Assembly: GCA_964410625.1 (NCBI GenBank)
Contig: CAYPHY010000053.1
Location: 1-33,756, forward strand
Direction of reading: 5' to 3'
DNA length: 33,756 nucleotides
Source of the DNA: CAYPHY01 sp964410625
Lineage (GTDB): Bacteria > Chloroflexota > Anaerolineae > Promineifilales > Promineifilaceae
Shown: one piece after another, positions 9,060 through 17,463 of the stretch
Layout of the letters: each line of letters starts with the position of its first letter
Position numbering within the stretch: position 1 is the stretch's first letter
Position numbers and translations under genes: made by a program
The notes under the pieces: generated by a model
Databases searched by the model: none
Seen by the model: only the letters and a program-made list of their open reading frames with translations
What the model was told of the DNA's origin: nothing

Positions 9060-9092
9060 CATTCGTGTCATTCGTGAAATTCGTGTCGAAAA
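9060..9092 (+). repeat. Solo TTCGTG repeat arm
   Basis: Three ATTCGTG-type units followed by TCGAAAA lie in the gap 8885-9125. The segment closely resembles the right arm of the inverted repeats around the GxxExxY gene (24107-24134 plus flank), but here no partner arm is present. I see no gene in this 241-base gap. Confidence 0.65.
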
Positions 9093-9125
9093 GTGGTCGT
9101 GGTTTATCTAGGTTAAGGTATAGAT

Positions 9126-10649
9126 ATGGGAATTGAACGAGAACGTAGAACCGGTCGCAGGCGAGCGCGGGAGGGGGATTCGGCCGCGCCCAAAATCGCC
9201 AAAATCACCCAGCCCGTCCACTGGCTGCCCGTCTATGAATTGGCCGATGAGGAAGGGCTGGAAAAGATTCACCAGGCGTCATTGGAAATCCTCTCCGATG
9301 TGGGCATTGATTTCTATGATGAGGAAGCGCAAGCCATCTTGCGGCAGCATGGCGTGAAGTTGGTCGGTGATACAGCCCACTTCGACCGCGAGATGATTGA
9401 CGAGTATGTCGCCAAGGCCCCCAGCCAGTTCACGCAGTTGGCGCGTAACCCTGATAACAATGTGATCATCGGCGGTAATCATATGTGCTTTGCGCCGGTT
9501 TATGGCCCGCCGTTTGTGGTGGACAATGATCGCGGCCGTCGCGAGGCCAAACTCGAGGACTTCCAAAACTTCGTCAAGCTGGCCTATCTCTCCCCCTACA
9601 TCCACCACTCTGGCGGTACGATTGTCGAGCCAACGGATGAGCACGTGGACACGCGCCATCTGGACATGATTTACAGCCACATCTGCTATAGCGATAAGGC
9701 GTTTATGGGGTCGGTGACGTCGGCGGCGAATGCGGCCGATAGCCTGAGCATGGTCGAAATCCTCTTTGGTGCAGAGCGAATTCGGGAGAATCCGGCATTA
9801 ATTTCACTGATCAACGTCAGCAGCCCGCGTCGCTATGATGATCGGATGCTCGGCGCACTAAAGGTCTACGCGAAGGCACGCCAGGCGTTATTAATCACTC
9901 CCTTCATCTTCTCCGGCGCGATGGGGCCGGTTGGTGTGGCGGGGACATTGGTACAATTGAATGCGGAAGCGCTGGCGGGGATTGTGCTGACGCAGATGAT
10001 CAACCCCGGCACACCGGTTATCTTTGGCGCATTCCAGACGAACATTGATTTGCAAAGCGGTGCCCCGGTCTTTGGTTCGCCGGAGAGCCAGATCGCGCTC
10101 TATGTCTCAGCACAACTGGCGCGTAAACACGGCCTCCCCTTCCGCAGCGGTGGGATGTTTGCCAGCTCGAAAATTGCCGACGCCCAGGCGGCGTATGAAT
10201 CGGTGATGGTGATGCAACCAACGGTGCTGGCGCGGGTCAACTTTGTCCTGCACACGGCCGGTTGGCTGGAAGGGGGATTGGCGGCCGGATATGAGAAGTT
10301 TATCCTCGACTGCCAGTTGCTGGGCGCATTTCACAAGTTCCTGCAAGGGCTGGACCTGAGCGACAACGGCATGGCGATGGAGTCACTGCGCACGGTGGCG
10401 ACGGACAGCCATCACCTGGGAACGGAACACACGATGCAAAACTTCCGCACCGCTTTTTACCGCGCCGACCTTTTCGATTACAATTCCTACGAACAGTGGT
10501 ATGAGGAAGGGGCACAAACGGCCGACCAACGCGCCAACAAACGGTATAAACAACTCTTGCGCGACTACGAGCGGCCGCCCCTCGACCCGGCAGTGGATGA
10601 GGCATTGCAGGAGTTCATGGCGCGTCGAAAGAAAGAGTTGGGACGCTGA
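9126..10649 (+). CDS. MttB-family (trimethylamine/betaine) corrinoid methyltransferase, non-pyrrolysine
   Basis: The 507-residue product is a full-length MttB-family TIM-barrel protein; recognisable blocks include HQASLEILSDVGIDF near the N-terminus and GGNHMCFAPVYGPPF and GAMGPVGVAGTL further on. The family moves a methyl group from a methylated amine to a corrinoid protein. Classical trimethylamine enzymes need pyrrolysine at an amber codon; this frame has none, as in the glycine betaine enzyme MtgB and relatives. The first 20 residues are very basic. It is followed by GcvT-like, sarcosine-oxidase-like and dimethylglycine-dehydrogenase-like genes, which favours betaine or a similar quaternary amine as substrate. 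No corrinoid protein or reactivase gene is in the window. The stop codon lies inside a repeat arm. Confidence 0.9.
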   Translation: MGIERERRTGRRRAREGDSAAPKIAKITQPVHWLPVYELADEEGLEKIHQASLEILSDVGIDFYDEEAQAILRQHGVKLVGDTAHFDREMIDEYVAKAPSQFTQLARNPDNNVIIGGNHMCFAPVYGPPFVVDNDRGRREAKLEDFQNFVKLAYLSPYIHHSGGTIVEPTDEHVDTRHLDMIYSHICYSDKAFMGSVTSAANAADSLSMVEILFGAERIRENPALISLINVSSPRRYDDRMLGALKVYAKARQALLITPFIFSGAMGPVGVAGTLVQLNAEALAGIVLTQMINPGTPVIFGAFQTNIDLQSGAPVFGSPESQIALYVSAQLARKHGLPFRSGGMFASSKIADAQAAYESVMVMQPTVLARVNFVLHTAGWLEGGLAAGYEKFILDCQLLGAFHKFLQGLDLSDNGMAMESLRTVATDSHHLGTEHTMQNFRTAFYRADLFDYNSYEQWYEEGAQTADQRANKRYKQLLRDYERPPLDPAVDEALQEFMARRKKELGR

Positions 10650-10755
10650 TTTTCGCAGATATTCCGCTGATAAACGCGGACTAATCTTGTATACAACTCA
10701 TTGGCGTTAAGAAAATCAGCGGCGATCTGCGTAGTATCAGCGTAAATCTGCGTAA
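10644..10755. repeat. Intergenic palindrome, CGCTGAT / CGCAGAT word family
   Basis: CGCTGATTTTC at 10644-10654 pairs perfectly with GAAAATCAGCG at 10711-10721. Further CGCAGAT/CGCTGAT words on the left match ATCTGCG and ATCAGCG words up to 10755. The TGA stop of the methyltransferase gene (10647-10649) is inside the left arm. The following gene's ribosome binding site begins right after the element. Confidence 0.8.
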
Positions 10756-10770
10756 CTCAGGAGAGTGATG

Positions 10771-12033
10771 ATGGCTGAGGAGACGAAACGGAAGCGAAGA
10801 AGCACCCCAGTACAGACGGGACAGGTGGTAGAACGACGCACGCCGCTGTATGACTATCACCTGCGGACGGCGGGGGAGTTGGTGCGTGGGGGTGGGAATT
10901 ATCTCTTTCCGCTGACCTATACCTCGGCCGTTGACGAGCACATCAACACACGCACCAACGTTGGGATGCAAGACCTCTCGACGATGGGCGAAGTGGATGT
11001 AAAGGGGCCGGGGGCGGAACGGCTGATCAACCGCTTGCTGGTCAACGACATCCTCGACCTCCATCCCGGCCAGATGCGCTATTCGACGATGTGCAATGAG
11101 GACGGGCTGATCATTGACGATGTGACCGTCTACAAGTTCAGCGATGAGCATTTCATGGTCGTCACCAGTTCCGCGCCGCGCAAACAGAGCTTTCGTTGGA
11201 TCGCCGATCACGCAATGGGGATGAGCGCCTATGCGACTGACGTCAGCGGGGCGATTGCGCTGATTTCGGTGCAGGGGCCGCGTTCGCGGGAGTTCTTGCT
11301 TTCGATTGCCGAGGACGGAGATGTGGAGGCGTTGCGCTTCTTTCGCTTCACCGCGGCCGTCTTCAATGGCTCCGAACTGCTCATCTCGCGCAGCGGCTAT
11401 ACAGGGGAATTGGGGTATGAATTGTACGTCCCGGCGGAGGAAGCGGCCGCTTTGTGGGAATCGTTGCTGAAAAGCGGCCGTGAATATGGTCTGCAACCCT
11501 ACGGCGTATCGGCGATGCAGAGCTTGCGCATCGAGAAAGCGTTCCCCCTGGCTGGCCCAGACATTGACGGCACGCAAACCCCCTTTGAAGTGGGTCTGCA
11601 CCGCTGGATACGCTTTGACAAGCGCGACTTTATCGGCCGCGACGCTTTACTCTATGCCCAAGATCGTGGGCTAGACCAACGGTGGGTCGGACTGGTGCTG
11701 GAAGGCGACGCTCCAGCGGCCAATGGCGACCCAATCTACAGCGTGGCCGACATCGCCACCTTCCGCGAGAAAATGTTCACCGGCAGCGAAGCGGGAGAGG
11801 AATTGGATATGGAGCAGGCAGGGTCGCAGGTCGGCCGTGTCACCTCCAGTACACGCGGCCACAGTGTGGGCAAGGTACTCGCCCTCGGCTATGTCAGCGT
11901 CACCCACTCCTGGCCGGGTGCACGGTTGATTGTGCTGGTCAACGGCCGTCCGATGGTCGCCACCGTCGCCAACACCCCTTTCTTCGACCCACAAGGAATC
12001 CGCCTGCGAGCCACAGGGACGAGGAAAATATAG
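10771..12033 (+). CDS. GcvT-like aminomethyltransferase / demethylase
   Basis: The 420-residue product belongs to the GcvT (glycine cleavage T protein) family, which transfers one-carbon units to tetrahydrofolate. Visible blocks are MQDLSTMGEVDVKGPGAE (the usual D-x-S-x-MGE strand), ISRSGYTGELGYELYVP and the C-terminal VGLVLEG...ALGYVS barrel. No glycine cleavage genes (gcvH, gcvP) are nearby. Its place between MttB and two N-methyl flavoproteins suggests that it passes methyl-derived carbon to folate. Stand-alone relatives include DMSP demethylase DmdA and aromatic O-demethylases, so a demethylase role is the main alternative. Starts at GTG 10765, ATG 10768 and ATG 10771 are in frame; 10771 has the best spacing (seven bases) from AGGAG. 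Confidence 0.85.
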   Translation: MAEETKRKRRSTPVQTGQVVERRTPLYDYHLRTAGELVRGGGNYLFPLTYTSAVDEHINTRTNVGMQDLSTMGEVDVKGPGAERLINRLLVNDILDLHPGQMRYSTMCNEDGLIIDDVTVYKFSDEHFMVVTSSAPRKQSFRWIADHAMGMSAYATDVSGAIALISVQGPRSREFLLSIAEDGDVEALRFFRFTAAVFNGSELLISRSGYTGELGYELYVPAEEAAALWESLLKSGREYGLQPYGVSAMQSLRIEKAFPLAGPDIDGTQTPFEVGLHRWIRFDKRDFIGRDALLYAQDRGLDQRWVGLVLEGDAPAANGDPIYSVADIATFREKMFTGSEAGEELDMEQAGSQVGRVTSSTRGHSVGKVLALGYVSVTHSWPGARLIVLVNGRPMVATVANTPFFDPQGIRLRATGTRKI

Positions 12034-12124
12034 GACGCGGATTATCGCGGATAAAACGCAGATTGTCGCTGATTAATATCAGAAAAATCCGCGTCATCCG
12101 CGAAGTATCCGCGTCAATCCGCGT
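12034..12124. repeat. Intergenic palindrome, CGCGGAT word family
   Basis: GACGCGGATT at 12034-12043 begins directly after the stop codon and pairs perfectly with AATCCGCGTC at 12086-12095. A second match, AATCCGCGT, lies at 12116-12124. Degenerate CGCGGAT/CGCAGAT units fill both arms. It is related in wording to the element at 10644-10755. Confidence 0.8.
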
Positions 12125-12134
12125 AACTCTTTTT

Positions 12135-13562
12135 ATGAACGGTTACTCAAAGCATTTTAATACAATCGTTGTTGGCGTCGGGGGCATGGGCAGCGCGACT
12201 TGTTATCAATTGGCGAAGCGCGGCCGTCGCGTCCTCGGCATTGAACGCTTCGACATCCCCCACGACCTCGGCTCGTCTCACGGCTACACACGCATCATCC
12301 GCCTGGCCTATTATGAGCATCCCTCCTACGTGATGCTGCTCAAGCGTTCCTATGAGCTGTGGGAGGAGATTGAGCGACGGGCGGACGAAAAGCTGTTTTA
12401 TAAGACCGGCTCGATTGACGCCGGCCCGGCCGATAGTTGGGTCTTTAAGGGGTCGTTGCGCTCTTGTGTCGAGCATGACTTACCCCATGAGGTGCTGGAC
12501 GGCCGCCAAATGAGCGAACGTTTCCCCGGCTACCGCCTGCCCCATGACATCCTCGGCGTCTTCCAACCCGATGGCGGCTTCCTGTTGCCGGAACGGGCGA
12601 CAGTGGCCTATGCGGAAGCGGCACAGGCGTTTGGCGCGGAGATCCACGGCCGCGAGGCGATGATTGATTGGGAACCGGTGGGGGACGGCGTGCGGGTGAT
12701 CACGGATCGTGGCGAGTATACGGCCGATAGCCTGGTTTTCACCGCCGGATCATGGAATCAGAATTTATTGCCTTTCCTCAATGGTCTGGCGGTCCCCGAA
12801 CGGCAGGTGTTGGCATGGTTGCAGCCGAAAAAGCCGGAGTTGTTTCGGCCGCACAACTTCCCCGTCTTTAACTTGCTCGTTCCTGAGGGACGTTACTATG
12901 GCTTCCCCATCTTCGCCGTGCCGGGGTTCAAGTTTGGCATCTACCACCACTTCCAGGAGTGGGGCTATGCCGACGAGCTGACCCGTGACGTGTTCCGGGA
13001 GGATGAGGAAGCGTTGCGCGAGTTTGCAGCGCGGTATTTCCCCGATGGGGCCGGGCCAACGATGACGCTGAAGGCATGTATGTTCACCAACTCGCCGGAC
13101 AAGCATTTTATCATTGACCTCCATCCCGATTATCCGCAGGTGTCCTTTGCCGCCGGATTTTCCGGGCATGGCTATAAGTTTGCCAGCGTGATCGGTGAGA
13201 TCATGGCTGATCTGGCCGAACGGCAGGAGACGCGCCACGACATCAGCCTCTTTAATCTGGCGCGGTTCACCGGCCGTCTTAGCCCACTTTATCATAAAAA
13301 GTTGGGCTTGTTGGAGCGAGGACAGTTTGAGCCGATTCGGGTGCAGCGAACGGCCGCCCGCCAACCACAACACCACCCACACACCCACAGGCTGCCAACG
13401 GCCGCGCATCGAGGACAGAGAGTGGCAAGCGGCCGTCACTTGCCAACGAGTAGAGGCATTTCGACGAACATCGGTCATGGGTATCAGGGGTACGGTCATG
13501 GATATGAGGATACGGCCGATCCACGTTATTGGGAGCGGGATGCGGTAAAACCATTTTGGTAG
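12135..13562 (+). CDS. Monomeric sarcosine oxidase-like flavoprotein with C-terminal extension
   Basis: The 475-residue product starts with the FAD-binding GVGGMGS motif (residues 14-20) and SSHGYTRIIR. C315 in KACMFTN sits where monomeric sarcosine oxidase (MSOX) binds FAD covalently. K266 (PGFKFG) matches the oxygen-activating lysine and K348 (GHGYKF) a substrate-binding lysine. The family oxidises N-methyl amino acids such as sarcosine to the free amine and formaldehyde; here the product may be glycine. MSOX proteins are about 390 residues; this one has about 90 extra, a His/Arg/Gly-rich tail (about 385-475) unlike any domain I know. An upstream in-frame opening exists, but the ATG at 12135 begins the homologous part. 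It is third in the demethylation cluster. Confidence 0.9.
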   Translation: MNGYSKHFNTIVVGVGGMGSATCYQLAKRGRRVLGIERFDIPHDLGSSHGYTRIIRLAYYEHPSYVMLLKRSYELWEEIERRADEKLFYKTGSIDAGPADSWVFKGSLRSCVEHDLPHEVLDGRQMSERFPGYRLPHDILGVFQPDGGFLLPERATVAYAEAAQAFGAEIHGREAMIDWEPVGDGVRVITDRGEYTADSLVFTAGSWNQNLLPFLNGLAVPERQVLAWLQPKKPELFRPHNFPVFNLLVPEGRYYGFPIFAVPGFKFGIYHHFQEWGYADELTRDVFREDEEALREFAARYFPDGAGPTMTLKACMFTNSPDKHFIIDLHPDYPQVSFAAGFSGHGYKFASVIGEIMADLAERQETRHDISLFNLARFTGRLSPLYHKKLGLLERGQFEPIRVQRTAARQPQHHPHTHRLPTAAHRGQRVASGRHLPTSRGISTNIGHGYQGYGHGYEDTADPRYWERDAVKPFW

Positions 13563-13617
13563 AAAAGATGTCACGCATAGACAAAAGGGTATATTGGTCT
13601 ATTGGTATAGTCGTATA

Positions 13618-13685
13618 TTAGTGTATTTGTGTACTCGTACATTGGCGCAAGCAATAACCAGTACACAAATATACCAATACACTAA
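13618..13685. repeat. Intergenic palindrome, TATTAGTGTATT word family
   Basis: TTAGTGTAT at 13618-13626 pairs with ATACACTAA at 13677-13685, and TTTGTGTAC at 13626-13634 pairs with GTACACAAA at 13661-13669. Extra TATTGG/TATTAG words lie just upstream. The gap 13563-13733 holds no gene; a ribosome binding site for the next gene ends it. Confidence 0.8.
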
Positions 13686-13733
13686 TAAATCCTTTGCGCC
13701 CTTTGCGTCTTTGCGTGAGAAAGGAAGTTGACG

Positions 13734-16169
13734 ATGCGGAATCAGGCGCGATTGGTAATTATTGGGGCGGGGATTGTTGGTTGTAGCGCGGCTTACCATC
13801 TGACGCGCTTTGGCTGGCGCGATATTGTCGTTGTCGATCAAGGGCCGTTGTTTAAGACTGGTGGCTCCACTTCGCACGCACCAGGGCTGATCTTTCAAAC
13901 CAATGGCTCTAAAATGATGACGGAGATGGCCCGGTACACCGTCGAGCTGTTTAACACCCTGGAGTACGAAGCCGAACCCTGTTTTTATCCGGTGGGTGGC
14001 ATTGAAGTTGCCTATACCGATGCCCGCTGGCAAGAGTTGAAGCGCAAACATGGGATTGCCACCGCTTACAATCTGGAAGCGCACCTCATCTCTCCGGCCG
14101 AAGTCAAAACCCATATCCCCATTCTCGACGACAAGGTGATTAAAGGCGGTTACTATGTGCCTTCGGATGGGGATGCGCGAGGGTGGCAAGCGGCCGCTGC
14201 CCTGGCCCAGGCGGCAATCGACAATGGCGGTGCGGAATTTTACGGCGATACGAAGGTGCTGGACTTTGAGCTTCGTGACGGCCGAGTGGCGGCCGTGATC
14301 ACCGACCAGGGACGCATTGAATGTGAACAGGTCTTGCTTTGCACCAACATCTGGGGGCCGGTGCTGGCCGACAAGCTTGGCGTGACGCTGCCAATGTATG
14401 CGGTGGAACATCAATACCTAATCTCCGAGCCGTTAGCGGAGTTAGCGGGCGAAACGCGCTTCATCGTCCACCCAATTCTGCGCCACCAGGATTACTCGAT
14501 GTATTTCCGCCAGCACGCCGACCGCTATGGCATTGGCTCCTACAAGCATGAGCCGAAGCTGGTCAACCCCTATGAGTTGGGGTTCGAGGCGACGCGGCCG
14601 TTTACCGCCGAGGACTTTGATGTAGCGCAGCAGGCGACGGAGGAGCTGTTCCCGGCCTTGCGCGGCAAGCAGTACCCAACGCAGTTTAACGGGATGTTTG
14701 TTTTTACGACGGACGGCTTTCCGATCATGGGCGAGTCGGCCGTTCCCGGTTTCTGGCTGGCGATTGGCGTGTGGGTGACACACTCCGGCGGCGTGGGCAA
14801 GGCGATTGCCGAATGGATGACCTATGGCGAGACGGAGCTTGACTTACGCGAAGCGAACTGTCACCGCTTCCATCCCCATGCGCTAAGCAAAAAGTACATC
14901 GCCGCCCGCACTGCCCAGCAGTATCGGGAAGTCTATGACATCATCCACCCCTTGCAGCAGATGGAACATCCACGCCGCTTACGCCTCAGCCCCTTCCACA
15001 ACCGTCTGGAAGCGCAGAAGGGCGTCTTCTTTGAGAGTGCAGGCTGGGAAGTGGCGCAATGGTATGGCGAAAACCAGCGCCTGTTGGAGCAGTACGAGGA
15101 GCAGATACCGCAACGGAATGGCTGGGAGGCGCGATACTGGTCACCTATTCAGGGGGCGGAGCATTTGGCCGTGCGTGAAAACGTCGGTCTATTTAACCTG
15201 GCTGCTTTCACCAAGATCGAAGTCAGCGGGCCAGGGGCGTTGGCCTATCTGGAACATCTGGCAGCGAATAAGATTGATCGGCCGGTTGGCACCATCGTCT
15301 ACACCTCCCTGCTGGACACAACGGCCGGGATAAAATGTGACCTGACCATTACCCGCCTGGACACCAACCGCTTCCTGGTGCTAACCGGCGGCGGGACGGG
15401 GCCGCAAGATTTGGCCTGGCTGCGGCAACATAAACCTCGGGACGGCTCGGTCTCGATTCAAAATGTCACATCGGGCGTAGCGGCCGTTGGTCTGTGGGGG
15501 CCAAAAGCGCGGCAAGTGCTGGAGCAGGTAGCGGAGCATAATGTCTCCAATGAGGCATTCCCTTACTTCACGGCGCGGCCGTTGCTGATTGACACCGTTC
15601 CCGCGCTGGCCTTGCGCCTCTCCTATGCGGGAGAGTTGGGCTGGGAAATCTATTGCCCGACAGAGCACGCGGCGCATTTGTGGGATGTGCTGTGGGAAGC
15701 GGGACAGCCGCATGGGCTGATCGCTGCCGGAGGGGGCGCATTCAACTCCTTGCGCCTGGAGAAAGGCTACCGGCTGTGGGGCAGCGACATCCACACCGAG
15801 TATAATCCCTATGAAGCGGGTTTGGGCTGGGCGGTGCGGCTGAACAAAGGGGAGTTTATCGGCCGCGAGGCGTTGCTGAAGCTGAAAGAAAGAGGCGTCG
15901 GCCGCCAGCTCTGCTGCCTGACCCTGAACGAACCAGACGCGATGGCCCTGGGCAAAGAGCCGATTATGAGCGACGGCCGTACCCTGGGCTATGTGACCAG
16001 CACCGACTTTGGCTATTCCGTTGGCAAGCACATCGTCTATGGCTATCTGCCGCTGGAGTTTGCGGAGAAGGGGACGGAGGTGGAGGTAGTCTATTTCGGC
16101 CGTCGCCAACCGGCAACCGTCAGCGACGATCCACAATTCGATCCACAGATGTCACGGTTGAAAGGGTAG
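13734..16169 (+). CDS. Dimethylglycine/sarcosine dehydrogenase-like flavoprotein fused to GcvT domain
   Basis: The 811-residue product has an N-terminal FAD-binding oxidoreductase half (GAGIVG at 11-16, STSHAPG with H48 where family members link FAD covalently). The C-terminal half, from about residue 430, is a GcvT-type folate-binding domain (AVRENVGLFNLAAFTKIEVSGPG, LSYAGELGWEIYCP). This is the architecture of dimethylglycine and sarcosine dehydrogenases. They remove a methyl group oxidatively and pass it to tetrahydrofolate as methylene. Which of the two substrates is used cannot be told. The ATG at 13734 has AAGGAAG six bases upstream; the TTG at 13728 overlaps less well. It is last in the demethylation cluster and stops 11 bases from the convergent Uma2 gene. 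Confidence 0.93.
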   Translation: MRNQARLVIIGAGIVGCSAAYHLTRFGWRDIVVVDQGPLFKTGGSTSHAPGLIFQTNGSKMMTEMARYTVELFNTLEYEAEPCFYPVGGIEVAYTDARWQELKRKHGIATAYNLEAHLISPAEVKTHIPILDDKVIKGGYYVPSDGDARGWQAAAALAQAAIDNGGAEFYGDTKVLDFELRDGRVAAVITDQGRIECEQVLLCTNIWGPVLADKLGVTLPMYAVEHQYLISEPLAELAGETRFIVHPILRHQDYSMYFRQHADRYGIGSYKHEPKLVNPYELGFEATRPFTAEDFDVAQQATEELFPALRGKQYPTQFNGMFVFTTDGFPIMGESAVPGFWLAIGVWVTHSGGVGKAIAEWMTYGETELDLREANCHRFHPHALSKKYIAARTAQQYREVYDIIHPLQQMEHPRRLRLSPFHNRLEAQKGVFFESAGWEVAQWYGENQRLLEQYEEQIPQRNGWEARYWSPIQGAEHLAVRENVGLFNLAAFTKIEVSGPGALAYLEHLAANKIDRPVGTIVYTSLLDTTAGIKCDLTITRLDTNRFLVLTGGGTGPQDLAWLRQHKPRDGSVSIQNVTSGVAAVGLWGPKARQVLEQVAEHNVSNEAFPYFTARPLLIDTVPALALRLSYAGELGWEIYCPTEHAAHLWDVLWEAGQPHGLIAAGGGAFNSLRLEKGYRLWGSDIHTEYNPYEAGLGWAVRLNKGEFIGREALLKLKERGVGRQLCCLTLNEPDAMALGKEPIMSDGRTLGYVTSTDFGYSVGKHIVYGYLPLEFAEKGTEVEVVYFGRRQPATVSDDPQFDPQMSRLKG

Positions 16170-16180
16170 CGGATTAGAAA

Positions 16181-16931
16181 CTACTCTCCCGTTAAATCAC
16201 GTAAGCGAGCTTCGAGCTCTGCCAGGCGGGCTTGTAATGCTTGTCGGGCAGTCGCTTCTTCTTTCGCTTGCACTTCGGCCGCCGTCGCTCGTTCCTCGGC
16301 TGCGCGGCGGGCAGCTACTTCTTCTTGATACGTTTGCAATACCTGACCAGTGGATAAATCCAGAAAATGAAACGTTCTCTCTGGGGTAAGCTGCAACGCT
16401 AGACCTAGTTTTGGGCTATAGATTTGGAGCGTGCCATCTTCAAGGGTTTGTGTTGGCAATGAAAAGTAGCGATCCTCGACTAATGTTACCCCTTGTAATG
16501 GTGGCTCCAGATAATCGGCCGTGGGATCATATTGAAAATACTCTTGCACTCCTAATCGAGCACAAAGCCCCTTCTTCGCCCCTTGGTCAATATGGGCGGT
16601 GCTTTTGGACGTGATTTCCAGCACAAAATCAGGCACTTTTTCTTCCTGCCAGAGCAGGTAAGAACGTCGCAAACGCTTTTCTATTCCAAAAACAACAAAT
16701 ACATCGGGCGCAACGACTGCGCGACGATTACCCTTTTGATAATAGAGCAGTATATTACCGGATACGTATACATCCGGTCTGTCTTGGAAATAAAGCTCCA
16801 ATGCCTCTACAGCATAAACGGAGCGGCTTGCGCTGGAAGTCGCTTTCGGCCATCGGCTCTCCATCACTGTCGGGATACTCGATTTCTTCTTCGAGTTGCT
16901 CAAGTTCAGCCAGGTATTCCATAACGAGCAT
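16181..16931 (-). pseudogene. Uma2-family (DUF820) protein, frameshifted
   Basis: Uma2 proteins are PD-(D/E)XK nuclease-like proteins found in many copies in cyanobacteria and Chloroflexota. The N-terminus (MLVMEYLAEL, then EYPDSDGEPMAESDFQ) begins at the ATG at 16931 in one frame. The rest (VYAVEALELYFQDRPDVYVSG and PDVFVVFGIEK, VPDFVLEITS) continues in another. The two join perfectly if one base is removed near 16820-16823. The nuclease-fold residues PD and the later D-x-x-LEI-x-S are present, and the C-terminus (last 50 residues) is an Ala/Glu/Arg coiled coil often seen in this family. It is either a recent pseudogene or a sequencing error. Confidence 0.85.
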
Positions 16932-16969
16932 GATAGCAGATAAGGACAAAAGTAGCAGAACCTTGTCAA

Positions 16970-17434
16970 TCAGGGATGAAGCGTTTTGCAAAACTGGACG
17001 ACCCGGCCGGTCTCCACATAACCAAGCCGTTGGTGCGCTTGTTGGCTGATAAGGTTATCGAGGTCGGCGTCTGAGGCCATCTCCTGGCAACCCTGGCTAC
17101 GCGCCCATTCCTCCGCCGCCCTTACCAACGCTCGCCCAATTCCCCGGCCGCGCCAGTCTGGGTCAACGTACCAGGCCTCCAGGTAGCCGACATTGTTCGT
17201 TTCGCAGCCGTCGGCATACGGCCGAATACTCACCTCAACAATGCCACACAAACCTCCCTCCGGGCGAGGACAGACAAAGACGGCGTGCAATGTTGGCAGC
17301 AGAGGACGAGGGGGGTCAGCGAGAAAATGGGCGATTTGGGCTGCTTCCTCCTCGGCCGAAGCATCAGGCCACAGCGCCATTCGCATCCGTAACCACTCAG
17401 GCGCGTCGGCCGGTTGCGCTGCGCGAATCGTCAT
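16970..17434 (-). CDS. GNAT acetyltransferase, aminoglycoside 6'-N-acetyltransferase-like
   Basis: The 154-residue product is a GNAT-fold acetyltransferase with the acetyl-CoA loop RGRGIGRAL and the following AEEWARSQGC helix. The blocks MRMALWPDAS, GIVEVSIRPYADGC, VGYLEAWYVD and ASDADLDN are the pattern of AAC(6')-type enzymes, which acetylate the 6'-amino group of aminoglycosides. Environmental relatives are common and many have other or unknown substrates, so a resistance role is possible but not shown. It has the normal length for the family. It ends 38 bases upstream of the Uma2 start and follows the transporter gene by 29 bases, so it may be in one operon with it. Confidence 0.85.
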   Translation of the reverse strand: MTIRAAQPADAPEWLRMRMALWPDASAEEEAAQIAHFLADPPRPLLPTLHAVFVCPRPEGGLCGIVEVSIRPYADGCETNNVGYLEAWYVDPDWRGRGIGRALVRAAEEWARSQGCQEMASDADLDNLISQQAHQRLGYVETGRVVQFCKTLHP

Positions 17435-17463
17435 ACGATGACCTCCTCCATAATCTCAATCCC

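Noticed and set aside
9126..10649. Pyrrolysine-containing trimethylamine methyltransferase
   Set aside because: The frame is continuous with no amber codon inside, and no pyl genes are in the window.
11682..12134. Upstream in-frame extension of the sarcosine-oxidase-like gene
   Set aside because: It overlaps the end of the GcvT-like gene in another frame and passes through the palindrome at 12034-12124. Homology begins at the ATG at 12135.
13599..14414. Long minus-strand frame opposite the dimethylglycine-dehydrogenase-like gene
   Set aside because: It is a shadow of a strongly supported gene, and its end is made of repeat-derived residues.
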